Source of the DNA: Gentiana macrophylla
Lineage: Eukaryota; Streptophyta; Magnoliopsida; Gentianales; Gentianaceae
Assembly (NCBI GenBank): GCA_026214975.1
Contig: CM047805.1
Location: 60,938,834-61,002,833 of the forward strand
Length of the DNA: 64,000 nt
Reading direction: 5' to 3'
The notes below the pieces were generated by a model. It was not told the DNA's origin, ran no database searches, and saw only the letters and a list, made by a program, of their open reading frames with translations. This document shows, piece by piece, positions 47,289 through 58,588 of this stretch. Both the position numbers and the translations under genes were made by a program. The first letter of the stretch is position 1, and the number at the start of each line of letters is the position of its first letter.

Positions 47289-47922
47289 ATGCCGCCAAGA
47301 AGAAGCAGAGCCGCTCAGTTTGTGGCTGTGGAAGGCAATATTCCAATGATCAACGGGGTCCCACAATTCGCGAGTCGGGAGGTATATTCTTCGTTTGCTA
47401 ATCATTTCGTTAATGCCCCCGTACATCGAGCTCGGGGTCTGGATTTGGACAATTGTGGGGATGAGCTTTTGGAGTTGGTGGAAAGTTATCAATGGCGTGA
47501 TGTCGTCGCACCCCCGGGCCGGGTCAACGCTAATTGGGTAAGAGAATTTTATGCTTATTTGCGTATACACCCGACACCAATGTCGTTATTATTCGTGGGC
47601 GACCAATTATCATTTCTCCGGGCACGATTAATGATTATTTTGGTTTGGATATCTCGGAGGACGGGCCGAGTATATGGCGGCGTTTGATGGGTCCGATGCT
47701 TGGTTGGAGGAAGTTGGAGCCTATCTAGGAATAGAATGGACTATAGGGGAGGTTGCCCGCACATTTGCGGAAACAGACTTTAGGAGATGGGAGGATAAGT
47801 GCCTTAATCGGCTTATCCGTTCTAATATCTTCCCGGCTAAGCATGTATCTACGGTTTACTATACTCATGCCACTTTGATCTATTGGTTGTACATGGGATG
47901 GCCTGTGAATGTGGGGCATTAA
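47289..47922 (+). pseudogene. Athila 3' ORF, plant transposon-protein type (PF20167-like)
   Basis: Starts MPPRRSRAAQFVAVEGN at 47289. Pieces across three frames read as one protein: FASREVYSSFANHFVNAPVH, LLELVESYQWRDVV, WVREFYAYLRIHP, then (frame from 47534) DTNVVIIRGRPIIISPGTIN and YFGLDISEDGPSIWRRL, then (frame from 47674) DAWLEEVGAYLGIEW and YYTHATLIYWLYMGWPVNVG. This is the family of 'putative plant transposon protein' domains in Athila-type elements, 3' of pol. Function unknown. Two frameshifts. Confidence 0.65.
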
Positions 47923-49568
47923 TACGCAAGGAGATGACAGACGATGCTCTCAAGCCTCGGCATACCTTACCTTTTGGTTCACTAATCACTACATTCTGCG
48001 AGGAGCCGAGTGCCCGGTGTTAGCGGCGATTCCTATGTGGAACCAATGCCTATCCTATCTTTGAGTTCTCCCCCCACCGCCCGTCGCTCACGGCCACGAT
48101 CAAGAAGGGGAACCCGAGAATGATCTTGACGGGCCGACCGAACAATTTGCAACTAGCACCATTCAATCCAGGATGGGATTAAGTATTTTAATATGGGTGT
48201 TGGCATTTCCTATAGTTAACGAGTTTTATTTTTGATTCATTTCTACTAGTATGTCGTGTTATATAGAGCAAGTTTCTCTGTTTCCTAAATTCGAACTTAT
48301 GTAATGTTTTGGACTTGTTGAAATGTATTGAAAAGTAATCATTAATTAATGGACTTAAAAATGTTTAAGGAAATTGTTATACCTTTTACGGTCCCATTTT
48401 TCCGATTATTACGGTTTGGACTAATCTCAGAACGAGTTGCGAGCTTTGTTTAAGATATGTGTTGCAGTTGATTATTTTTCCGCCTCGCTATGGAGCCAAT
48501 GCTCATGCTCATTGAATCTGCGCCAAGTCCTACGACTTGTTCAAACTTCCACGCTTATTCAGAGCTAAGTTCCTTTTTTGAGTTTGTTCTTTCGTTTTTT
48601 TACATTGAGGACAATGCATGGTTTAAGTGGGGGGTACAAGTCACTTAGCTCAAATGAGTAATTCCATATATCAAATAATCAATAAAATGAAAAAAATTTT
48701 AAAACTTTTAAACTTAGAATCACATTTACTTTTGTGAAGTCCTGATAATTATATCTAATAAGAAGTAAACCATATTTCATGAGTACGTGATCACTTTATA
48801 CTCCTGCGATTTCTTGATTAGTAAACTTAATGATATTCATATTGTCCGTTGCAAGTAGTTGTTTATTATTCACTTATTCAATAATTGAATCGAGATGTGC
48901 CACGCTTGTTATAAAAGGTAAAATTATAATGTGTACATTGCATAGATGATTGATTATGCTTACCTAGTGTCGATTTATCGTCGGATGTGTTCCTAGAACT
49001 TCTAGCCACAAAAAGCCGAGTAATAAGCTTGAGGCGTGCACTGTGTTTGACAATGTTAAAACACTTGGCTTGTAGTAAATTACCAAAGTAGCTTCGCGCT
49101 TGTGGTAATGTTCGATGCTAATATTTGATCTAAGATAGAGGGATGCTCTAGAAAGTTGTCCTTCTTGAGATTGATAGTATCTGAAAAATATGAAGATATG
49201 AAAAGAATATTCAACTCTTTAAGAGGCTTTGAGTAGTACTCGGTCTCCAAGTCCAAAAACCCTATAGATACGCTCTAGCTTATTATTCCGGTGCTTGAAA
49301 AATTAAAAGGCTTGAGAAATGGGAATACTGAAGTTGGTAGGTTAAGACTACGAAGTTCGCATAAGCTCTAATCTTGCTACGAATGTTTAAAACTCAATGC
49401 ACATGCACACAACACATCGATTCATGATGAATAGTGGATAATGGATATCCACGAGCATAGAGGATATGAGTTGATTCGAGTTTCTTGTGTCGAGATATCT
49501 TGTGACCACCGGAAAGTAGTTCATGGGAAATAACTTGTTGATATTTTGATCGGGACGATCAAAGGCTA
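47923..49568 (+). other. Athila 3' non-coding region
   Basis: Continues the degraded ORF for about 200 bp, then is non-coding. A purine run TTTAAGTGGGGGGTAC at 48621-48636 duplicates the real polypurine tract sequence found at 49569. Confidence 0.6.
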
Positions 49569-49581
49569 AGTGGGGGGTAGT
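49569..49581 (+). other. Polypurine tract of the Athila-like element
   Basis: AGTGGGGGGTAGT directly before the 3' LTR. Confidence 0.85.
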
Positions 49582-51323
49582 TGATAACGGTCATTTTGTG
49601 CCCGTTATTCTATGACCTTTATCCCCGATTCTAGTTTAAAGGAGCTATAATAGAGTAATAATAAGTCGTAATACGCTTAATTTACATATGTCGAGAGTTA
49701 CGATTCATTATTATGTATTAAGAGGTTTTATTATATTATTTGATATTACAGACTGTATTTTATGTGATATTTGTAGTAACTCATTTGGGAGCACAAGGAT
49801 GGACTTCGAAAAAGCTTTGATGGATCACGCACAAGTTCGGGAGGGCCCAAGATGAAAAGAGGAAAGAGCCCAGGAGCATGTAAGGCTCGGTCGACCGAGC
49901 CTGTGCATTCGGTCGACCGAGTGGGCCTACAGTCCAGAAGAAGTTCGGCACGTTATTTGAGTCGGTTAGGGTTCAGAGTGTTGGCATTTTAAGTCGGTTT
50001 TCTATGACGGCTGAGGCTCTATATAAACACAAGTCTTTTGTATTTTTTTAGGCATTCAAAAATACTATTTCATATTTACAAATAAGCAAATAAGGATTCT
50101 TTAGGCTTGCGGCTAGGGTTGCAAACATGTAAGCCCTAGTTTATCTTCTTGTTTTCTTTTAAGTAATCAATTTCCCAATTATGCTTTGATTGTTTGAGTA
50201 GGTATTCATATCTAGATGATGTAGATCTAGGATATGACGTTAGGGCAATGGTGATACCTTGTCTATAAGGATCCCAAACCCTACGTCCTCTACCTAACAT
50301 CTACGGATGAATCTGTGTGTTTAATTTACGTGTATTTAGATTAGTCTATATGATGTCCTCGATGATTCATTTGTATAATCCGATTCGTATATAAGAAACG
50401 CCGAGAAATATGTTCGGGATGTAAATGGGGAGCCGGACTCTCGGGTGACCGAGAGGTGTCACTCGGTCGACCGAGAGCACCTATTCGGTCGACCGAGAGC
50501 CGCTGCTGTTTTTCATCCGTTAATCGACGCGTTTTATGATTAGGTTAGCTTAATTGAATCATTATCTCGTGAGGTATGGCTATGGCTACGCCACTCACTT
50601 GATTTAATTAAAACGCAAAAAGGAAATACCGGTATAAAACTCTTAGGTAGGCTCATGAATTGATCTTCGGACTTTCAGCGTTATCTAGGTAGGGTTATAT
50701 TAGGGAATTGCGCGCACCTTCTTATAATGTAGATCGTAAACTAGCATGAGACTATAATTCGGTAATTGTTAGTTGGACGAGAGTTTGAGTGATCGTCTAG
50801 GAAGTACGCCTAACCAAAGGAATGTTGCCTGGACGAGGTGTACGGTTAATATCGGCATCCTTAGAGTCATAAGCGTGTGAGTTATATGAGATGGAGGCAC
50901 CAAAAGGCGAAGTCACGTAACAACATCACAGTGATCTAGTGACCTAACCGGTGCTAAGTCAAGTAAAGAGGATGACTCCGTAGCCACTATAAATGAATAT
51001 GGACGGATTAATAGTTGATAAGTCTTGCTATTATATAAATTGTCTAGATCCAGAGGATCACGGTTATAATTGGGCAGTTGATTACGTTATTTGTTTATGT
51101 GTTATTTATATGTTTGAGTGTGTCTTTCTTTTCTCGTACTTGATGTTGGTCATAGACCGTATTTGTCAAACGAAATAACTGGTTGACTATTTAAGTTAGG
51201 ATCCACAAATTGATTCTCTGTGGGATCGACCTCGACTCTATCTAGCTATACTGCGATTGAACCTAGTTCACTTGCTAGTGGTTATTTAGGCATCGAGTTA
51301 GTAATTTAACTTGACCGCAATCA
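49582..51323 (+). repeat. 3' LTR of the Athila-like element
   Basis: 1742 bp. Differs from the 5' LTR by scattered short indels and changes clustered at CG sites. Holds a perfect 18-bp palindrome GGCTCGGTCGACCGAGCC at 49884-49901. Confidence 0.93.
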
Positions 51324-53340
51324 TTGCTGCACATCTAAATTGTCTAAACAGAATGGGAAACCAAAAAAAAAAAACAACCTTAAAAATTACTCTAAATTTG
51401 TCTTTAAGCTATGTGTTGTGGAATTCTGGGCCAAAAAAGGGATCTTCTTTAATTCACTTCACAATTCATATAGGCTCCACATAAATCTCTAGAAAAAAAA
51501 ACCCTGCACTTTTCTGTTTACCACACACTATCTACCAGATGAGAAGATGCTTCAAGGCAAAGGAACATCTATTTCTTTATATTATTTTTGTTGGTTTTTC
51601 AAGGCAGGAAATGTGATATCTAGATGATATAGACTTGTCCACTTATTGGAATGATATTCTTTGCTCTCTAATACATTTATTATGAAGATAAAAAAGTTTA
51701 TATCATTTTCTCTATTTGTTTATATGGTTGTTGTCACTCAAATTTAGCTGGTATTATCTCTTGTGACTGTTCTATTTTACCCCTTGACACATTATTTTGC
51801 ATAAACCAGCATCTATTAAATCTGCACATAATCTTCCTGTACATTCCATATTGCTTGTGCTAATCTTTTGCTAAATCTGCTGCACTGCTGTGCATATAAC
51901 TTGGCTATTGTCGGGTTCACCTTGCTGGCTGTATTTCCTAAGTGTTGTACCTTCAATCTGGTGTTGTGCTCCAAATTTTCTGCACTTTGAATATTGCTGA
52001 ATATCTCCATCTTGATCCTGTTATATTGTTGTTTATGCACTGCTGTTTTTGCTTGAAGATTCTCTGCTTAGATTGACTGCCTTGTGAACTAATCTGCCTG
52101 TCTGTGTTCTTAAATTGTGTGGGGATTCTTGTAGATGGTCAAAATATCTGGAGAAGAATGTATTCCGAGCCAACAGTAGTTGACATCATAATACTGAAAA
52201 GAAAGAGAAAACGAAACACATTTTGATGGTTTATTCGAACTCTTTTTGATGCGGCGTAAATTCCTTTGTTTTGGTTAGACGATATTTGATCCATCTTCAC
52301 TTTCCTATTTATTCTTCATTTATGCCATATATCTAAGTCAATGTTTCGTGTTATTGTCATGTTTCTGGTTTAACTTGTTCATGCTCTTGTTTCATCATCT
52401 TAGGTGAATTGGTGCTGAGAAACTTTATTCCATGTAATTTTATGGATGTTTGCATTTTCATAATCTCCAGTTTGTAGGTGTCAATTCTTGTGATTTCGAT
52501 ATTTGTGGATGGCACTAGTTATGGGTCGGAAGAAAAAAAAGTCTAGGTTGTGTTAAAATGCTTGTAGGTGAGAGACGGTTTGGTTTTACACAAATAACAT
52601 CTCCTGGGCAAGTCTTTGTGTTCTGGGACTATGATGTGTTGACTTATTTGGTGTTATCTAAAAAGAGATATTAACATCTTACCAACAAGCAGTTTAACAC
52701 TAATTACATCTCATGAGTTATATCTGATATATGTATTGCATAATTTCGTTCTGGAGCTATTGATTCATTTAAAGATAACATCTATTCTAACCGTTTGCTT
52801 AGCAAGTCAATTTGAGAGCTCAAGCTTGTTTATCCTAGTCTGATTAGTTTATTATGATTGTAAGTGATTTAATTCTAGAAATAAGAATCTTATATCTTGT
52901 TTACTAAATATGAGTAAACTTTAACTATGTGTGTTTTCTACTGCCGCGTATATGTTTCCAGGTTTTTTTAAAGGTTTTGATGCATTCCGAGGAGATGTGT
53001 GAAAGGATTGCTATCGATCATATCCTACAATGGTTCAATTTTGCTGTCAAGTAGCTTGCTTCCCATGAACCGCCAATAATTGAAGGTGCTTAGTGTTTTG
53101 GTGATCAACATTTATGGTTGTTAGATATTTGGCATTGAGGATGTGATATTAGAAATTCCTACCATTATGTGACTACATGTAGCTTTTCTTTTTGAATATT
53201 TTGAAACAACTATACCTCAATGTGGGATACCTTGGTGTATATTTTGGAAATATTATTGCTTGTTGATGCAACAAGTATTAGTGTGTTTTATTTAATGGTA
53301 CGGTTTTGATATTCTAATATTTCTTCATAATGGTTGATAC
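51324..53340. other. CACTA-2 interior right of Athila
   Basis: AT-rich, plant-intron-like. Minus-strand ORF 51816-52040 (74 codons) and several GTATGT/GTAAG-like sites, but no recognised protein. No transposase seen. Confidence 0.35.
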
Positions 53341-53888
53341 TTTCATGGTATGTTTGATGAGGGTGGGTTATTTACAAGGAGCATGATTTGGTGTGGGGCT
53401 AATAACCTTATAATGAGGGCATTTTTGTCATAAATTGGTGATTTATAGAGGGCAAATGACCCTACAATGAGAAAACTTGTCGTCATTAGTTCATGCATTA
53501 GTGAGGGGTAAATGACCCTATAATGATGAAATTTTTAGTCAATAAATTGTGTTTTAGTGATGGGCAATTATCCTTATAATAACGGGAAGAGTCGTCATTA
53601 AAGGGTAGAAACTAATATTCAAATTTAGTTCTAATGAGAGGCAAATAGTATAATAATGAGGAAATTACCTGTCACTTGAACTATTTTTAATGAGAGTCTA
53701 ACCTCGTCATTAAATCTTTGATATCTTTAATGACAAGGCGGGTTCTCATCATTGAATGTTTTAACTAGAAGGGCGACTATGAGGGGGGCATGAGGGGGAT
53801 TTCCCGTCATTAAAAATCTTCAATGACGAGGAAAAAAGGGATATAATGACGAGAATTCCCATCATTAAAACCCTTTTTTCTTGTAGTG
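53341..53888. repeat. CACTA-2 right subterminal repeats
   Basis: More than ten variants of ATAATGAGGG(CAAATGACCC), AATGACGAG and TCCCGTCATTAAA, then the terminus. Confidence 0.8.
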
Positions 53889-53891
53889 ACC

Positions 53892-54219
53892 TTCACCAAT
53901 TGCTAGAGAGATATTTACCAGAATATACTTGAGAGCATCCTTGAGAGTTTGAAAGAGAGAAAAGGTCGGTCTAGCAACCGAGTTTTTCTAGTAACAATCC
54001 AAGGCGGGATTCCGGTGGGATATATCAAGGTAGATGCCGAACACTTAGGAGGCTCTGCACACTACTATTCTTTCGTAGACGATAACGCTTCGATCTTTTA
54101 GAGTATCCAAGGTAGCATTCTCGTTTACTACTTTTATATTTGTTTCTTAAACGAAGTCGATCTTGGTAAAGGAAATAAATTTTTTAATTTCGCTGCGTTC
54201 CCGCGTTGATTTCCCAATA
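53892..54219 (+). repeat. LARD-B LTR, third segment (3' end)
   Basis: Matches LARD-A 19200-18846 inverted: CAACCGAG, GGCGGGATTCCGGTGGGAT, GCCGAACACTTAGG, AAACGAAGTCGATCTTGG, TTTCGCTGCGTTCCCGCG, ending TTTCCCAATA where TTTCCTAACA is expected. Confidence 0.88.
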
Positions 54220-54220
54220 G

Positions 54221-54232
54221 TGGTAGCAGAGC
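54221..54232 (+). other. Primer-binding site of LARD-B
   Basis: TGGTAGCAGAGC after a one-base gap from the LTR, the same spacing as in LARD-A. Confidence 0.85.
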
Positions 54233-54985
54233 GGTCTTCGATCTTAAGCAATGAGAATTAGTTAGTTTGCATAGGAATTATTATCGATGCATGATTTAGA
54301 TTTCCTAAACAAAAACAAAAAAAAATTCAGCTTTAGGGGTGCTCGGCTGATTGGCGGCGGTACCCCCACCAAAATTAGCGCCAGCGGCCCCCTACGGGGT
54401 GGTCGGCATCGGCTGCTGCTTTTTTGTTGGAACTCCAAAATTTTTACTTTGTTGTTTTGTGATTCTTTACGGGACATTGAAATCTCTTTAGTTTAGTTGA
54501 TTCAATGTGGCTAACCACTTTGAACCATTGGGATGACAAAGGGCATTACTCAATTTGTTGAGTGAAGGGGTTAGACCTATGGTCAAGAATTGTGGACCTA
54601 AGGTTAACCTAGGTCATTGTCAAATATTTTGTAAATGCCTAAGTTGATGCCTTTTAATTTAGGAACAAACCAAAGACATCCATTTTGGTTAGAAACCAAA
54701 AGGAAATAAAACTTAAGAGACCAATTTTATTTTGATTTTATTTTAGAATATTTCAAATTAATAAAAATTAAATTGAAATTGTTTCAGAATTAATCATTAA
54801 TTTTATTTCGATTGAAAATCATTTAATTGATTAAATGTTAATTAGTTAATTGATTTGGTAAAATAAGACGCAAGTTGGTAATTTTAAATTTTATCTTTTT
54901 CATAAGATTTTATTGTATGAAGTAGATGTTGTAGCTATATTATGATTATGTGGACCCCGATTGATCATGGGCTCGAACAATAATA
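54233..54985 (+). mobile_element. LARD-B internal region, truncated
   Basis: Follows the LARD-A interior in reverse (26257 down to about 25250): GGTGCTCGGCTGATTGG-like GC-rich block, TTTGAACCATTGGGATG, then the run AATTGATTAAATGTTAATTAG and TTGATCATGGGCTCGA. Ends abruptly near 54985. No 3' LTR in the window. Confidence 0.8.
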
Positions 54986-56434
54986 TATGTGAAGAGTGCC
55001 ATCACTTCAAGACCTATCCGTCCAGATGTCAGACCTGCTCCGGAAACCCTAAGAAGCGCCGGAATAATGATCGCCGTAATGCTTTGCCTCGTTTATAGTC
55101 TCTTTAACGCTTTGGTTTTCATTCATCTATAGCTTTATTTCTTATCTTGTGATCCGTTACTCTTTTGTTCTTTTCAAGTAAGTTGACTGATGCAGTTTAG
55201 GATAGAGTCTCCCGGCTCGCTAAGATCAGAGAGAGGAATGCGGACCTAGTCTTGCTGGCTAAAAACATAGAGGTGGAGCTGAAGACCGTGAGCTTGTCTG
55301 CACTGTCTACTGACGCCGCTTCACTCGGTTAACCTTTAAACATGGTGGTGGGGGGTTCGACGTCTATTGTGATACCCAAGCCAAAAAGGAAGAGGGGTGC
55401 CGCAAGGCTGAAGTCTTCCGCTGGATCTGCCGACGAAGAGGAGATCGACGTGGGAGATGTGGCCGCCCCCAAGAAAATTCTGAAAACCACGGATAAGGTC
55501 GGCATTGTGGCTGTGGCCGTACCTGAAGTAGCTGATGCCATCTTTCTAGGCCCAAACCTTGAGGCGGCTCCATTTCCATCTACTGTGGTCGAGCTGACTG
55601 ATAGCTCGAACAAACCGACCGATCAGGGTAAGAAGGAGTCGACTGTTTCTTGTCGACTGAAGCCGCCACCAGTCCTGAGGGGCCCGGTCGGTGCCCGAGG
55701 CCGCCTGCTATATGGATGAATAAAGAGTTTGCTGAGAAACCTTTGGAGTTGAGGGATGCTGGGAAAGTGGCTACTTCCATTGCCGATGTGTTGCCCCTGA
55801 AGAATTTGATGTTTACTCTGCCTGATGAAACTGAACGAGTCGTAGGTCGAGGTATTATTTCTTACTGTGTGCAGGAGGATGTGGTGGCCTTGACTGCAAC
55901 CGTAAGTTCGTCTAGCCGATCCAACTGCCTGGCCGGCGCCATCGGGTTAGTTGGAGTTTTTGCGAGTCGGGTATATAATTTATGTTTTGTTCATGATTTA
56001 CTTTTTTGTTTGAATGATTACATTGCGTTGATGCTTTCCGTTCAGTTTGGAACCGAGCTCTTTCAGTCCGAGTATAAACATGATGCGGCCTAGACTGAAC
56101 TTCTTCAAAAGATTTGCAACTTGAAGGAAGCGTTAAGAAAGGCTGAGGAGAGGGACGATGGATCTGTGAGGAGAGCCGTAAGGGCCTAGCAGCATTCTGC
56201 AAAGGACCGTGCCAAACTTGTTCAGCTTCGTCCTGAGAATGCGGCCAATGTCAAGAGAGCTCAGTGAGATCAGTGAGTCGTTGAGATCCGTTGAGGTTCA
56301 AAGGGACGAGGCCATCTCCAAATGTGCGGAGAGCCTAAAGAGGATTGATCTCCTGAAGGAAAGAGTTAAACGACGCTGATAAGGATCTGCAAAAGCACCT
56401 TGAGGAATTGAGGGTTGCCCGGGAGCAGTACTAT
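54986..56434 (+). pseudogene. Degenerate plant transposon ORF, first part (split by insertion)
   Basis: A Cys-containing piece (CHHFKTYPSRCQTCSGNP) lies at 54990-55060. 55342-55700 encodes a basic/acidic linker (IPKPKRKRGAARLKSS, SADEEEIDVGDV). A frame change gives 55718-55900 MNKEFAEKPLELRDAGK and LPLKNLMFTLPDETERVVG. A probable intron 55902-56045 (GTAAGT...TTCAG) precedes FGTELFQSEYKHDAA and a coiled-coil-like stretch (LQKICNLKEALRKAEERD) full of stops. The layout resembles the gypsy-associated plant 'transposase' family with a coiled-coil C-terminal half. It resumes at 59411 after the insertion. Confidence 0.5.
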
Positions 56435-57253
56435 TGATGCGATTTGCGATGTAAGATCTAGGATTGAGATATTTGATGGATAGATAAGTCCCCAACACAA
56501 CCACAACATGTGTGGAAGCATCTTGAATACTAAGCTCCTTGACACAATCACAACCTGTGTGAGAGCACCTTGGAATCACCTCGACACTTAGAAAACCCGT
56601 TTCTAAGCACCTTGGTATATGGATACCCACAAGGGTTGCTTATGCCCTTGATAATCCGGATTTATAAACCTCTTTCCAGAGAATTTCAACACACACTTTT
56701 CCAAATGAGAAAATATAAATTATATTAATAAAAGTTGAATTTCTAATTTTCAAGTTACAAATGGATGGCTATTTATAGGTTACAAAAGATACTTGAAAAT
56801 CTAAGTACATGAATAAAAATTTCGGCCCCTTTAAGTATTCTAGGTACATTGAATCTAGATTCAATGTATTTTGCAAGCTTTAATGCATTTTTTTGTGCAT
56901 GAACTTGATTCTTCCAAAACTTGTCTTCTTGACTTCTTGCATGCAAAAGTGGCGCCCCTTTTCTTAATTTCCAGCAAATACTTGTGATTTATTTAGCTAA
57001 TATGACATAATATAACATATAGTAACTACTTATAATATGAGCCATAATATTGAGATATTATTCCGGTAGTCCGCAAGCATAGATAACAGACATAATGATG
57101 TCACCTTCTTCATCCTTGGACTTGAACTCTTGTATTGTTAAATAGACTAATTTTTCCAAGGATTCGAGCTTCTTTTTACGTTGTAGTCGAGTTTCAGGAC
57201 CAACCCGAAATGCTAGTGTATCTTGAGTAGAATTCGGTTCTATATTCATATCA
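56435..57253 (-). repeat. 3' LTR of the non-autonomous element
   Basis: 819 bp; its inner end encodes the pol tail NSTQDTLAFRVGPETRLQRK on the minus strand. Pairs with 58589-59405. Confidence 0.92.
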
Positions 57254-57300
57254 GACCCTCCCGGTTGCGAATGATTCGTCCTCGAATCATAAGGACATCA
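57058..57300 (-). pseudogene. CRM-like pol C-terminal tail crossing the 3' LTR edge
   Basis: The minus strand reads YDSRTNHSQPGGSDMNIEPN across the LTR edge at 57253, then FRVGPETRLQRKKKLESLEK and a stop at 57058. It lines up with DLRTDPSQPGGND...GPLTRLQRKNM of the CRM-like element. The QPGG codons are the polypurine tract. Confidence 0.7.
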
Positions 57301-58199
57301 TAAAGTTGATCACTTTGCATAAAGTCTAGAGAACCCACATAAAATGCCATTGTTATTCCGGGATCAAAAATAATGCGAAGAGACAACATCAAATTATAGG
57401 CATGGTGATATGGCGATCTATGCTTGACTAATGAAAAATCAGAAATAGCTCTCGTCTTGATCTAAATGTTGTTGAAGACCTTGAAAGAAGCAATATAACC
57501 ACCGTAAGTCGGATACTGTGAGGTCTCAGCATGCGCACAAAATGGATCAAAGAATGTATACTCCGGTTTGCCATGAACATGATCAGGATCAACACAAATC
57601 AAAGGCAATATAGGGGCTGCATTGGAGGTATCCAACAGCCCGGTGTCCTCTTCATGAGGCCGATCATCATGTACCTTTTCATCCACAATTTCAGGCGCAC
57701 CCATTTCCACTTCCTCACCAACAAATATGGGACTAGTTTTTTTCTACCAGCTCCACCTCACTCTCATTTTCCTCTTTGTATGTTTCCACAAATGCCTCGT
57801 CACATAAATCTCCCAAAAAACATTCCATGGGTTTTGGAGGACAAAAGGTTTCACCATCCACTTCCTTCTCAACTATCTTCTCCACGGTTTTAATATTTTC
57901 TTACCATCCTCAAGAAGCTCTTCAAGTACACTTTCAGGTTGATGCTTCAAGTTAGGGCATTCTTTGGAGTAATGGCCTCTTCATGTACATACAAGTCAAT
58001 AGATATCTCGAGTTCGAATTGGCTTATGGTTAGATGATGGCTTTGTGAAAATAAGTCCAAATAGGGAAGTTCTTTTGTCAAACATTTCCTTTGCCTTTTT
58101 TTGAAATTCAAAAGTCGGATATTTTCTCCATAATTTCTTCTTTACCCATTCACAATATTCTTCGGCTTCAGAATCCGTATAATTCCAAGGAATAAACAT
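57301..58199 (-). pseudogene. gag-like remnant of the non-autonomous element
   Basis: Starts MFIPWNYTDSEAEEYCEWVK at 58199 (67 codons open), a charged helix typical of gag C-terminal regions. It continues through stops into a degenerate CCHC knuckle (VCT-stop-RGHYSKECPN, about 57970), then an acidic stretch with EVEMGAPEIVDEKVHDD and HEEDTGLLDTSNAAPILPL (57710-57462). The first knuckle cysteine is replaced by a stop. Too decayed to yield a gag. Confidence 0.5.
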
Positions 58200-58574
58200 T
58201 GTTTATCCCTTTCGAATCTAATTCCAAATAAGATTTATTGATGCAGTGTTTGTTTTTTCTTAGAACAGACTGTTCTGTAATTTGATGCAATTTTCAACAA
58301 GATCTAATTTGAATTTCGATTTTGGGTAAAAGGAAAAAATATAGATCGAGACGTGCTTTAGGTGTGGTAAAAATTTCAGAATTTTCGGAGATGATTAAGA
58401 TGTAAAAAGAACGGTGATAAAAATGTGTGTCAGATTAGAAAATACGATTTGATGCAGAATTATGGTTCTTGATGTTCTTGATCAAAATTGGGATTAGGAA
58501 TGAAATTTTTTTTTTTTTTTTTTATGTCAAAGAAGAAAAAGAAAAGTAGGATATAATACCGTCAATCTGCCTTA

Positions 58575-58587
58575 TCTCTGATACCAA
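58575..58587 (-). other. Primer-binding site of the non-autonomous element
   Basis: Complement TTGGTATCAGAGA, near-perfect tRNA-iMet type, beside the 5' LTR. Confidence 0.8.
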
Positions 58588-58588
58588 C

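Larger units (their letters stand above)
42989..51323 (+). mobile_element. Athila-like Gypsy LTR retrotransposon, internally deleted
   Basis: 8335 bp, LTRs 42989-44734 and 49582-51323 (TGATAACGG...CCGCAATCA), exact TSD TTGCT (42984-42988 and 51324-51328). The PBS TGGCGCCGTTGCCGGGAATC suits tRNA-Asp, the type used by Athila/Tat Gypsy elements. A gag start, a protease remnant and a 3' ORF of the plant transposon-protein type remain, but RT, RNase H and integrase are absent. It was therefore moved by a relative. Inserted in CACTA-2. Confidence 0.93.
40614..53888. mobile_element. CACTA-type DNA transposon (CACTA-2)
   Basis: Left terminus CACTACAACAAAAAGGG at 40614, right terminus CCCTTTTTTCTTGTAGTG ending at 53888, with an exact 3-bp TSD ACC (40611-40613 and 53889-53891). 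Subterminal TAATGACGGG motifs at the left; AATGACGAG and AATGAGGGGCAAATGACC types at 53400-53870. Removing the Athila insertion leaves about 4.9 kb with no transposase: a non-autonomous carrier of host fragments, inserted in the LARD-B LTR. Confidence 0.93.
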
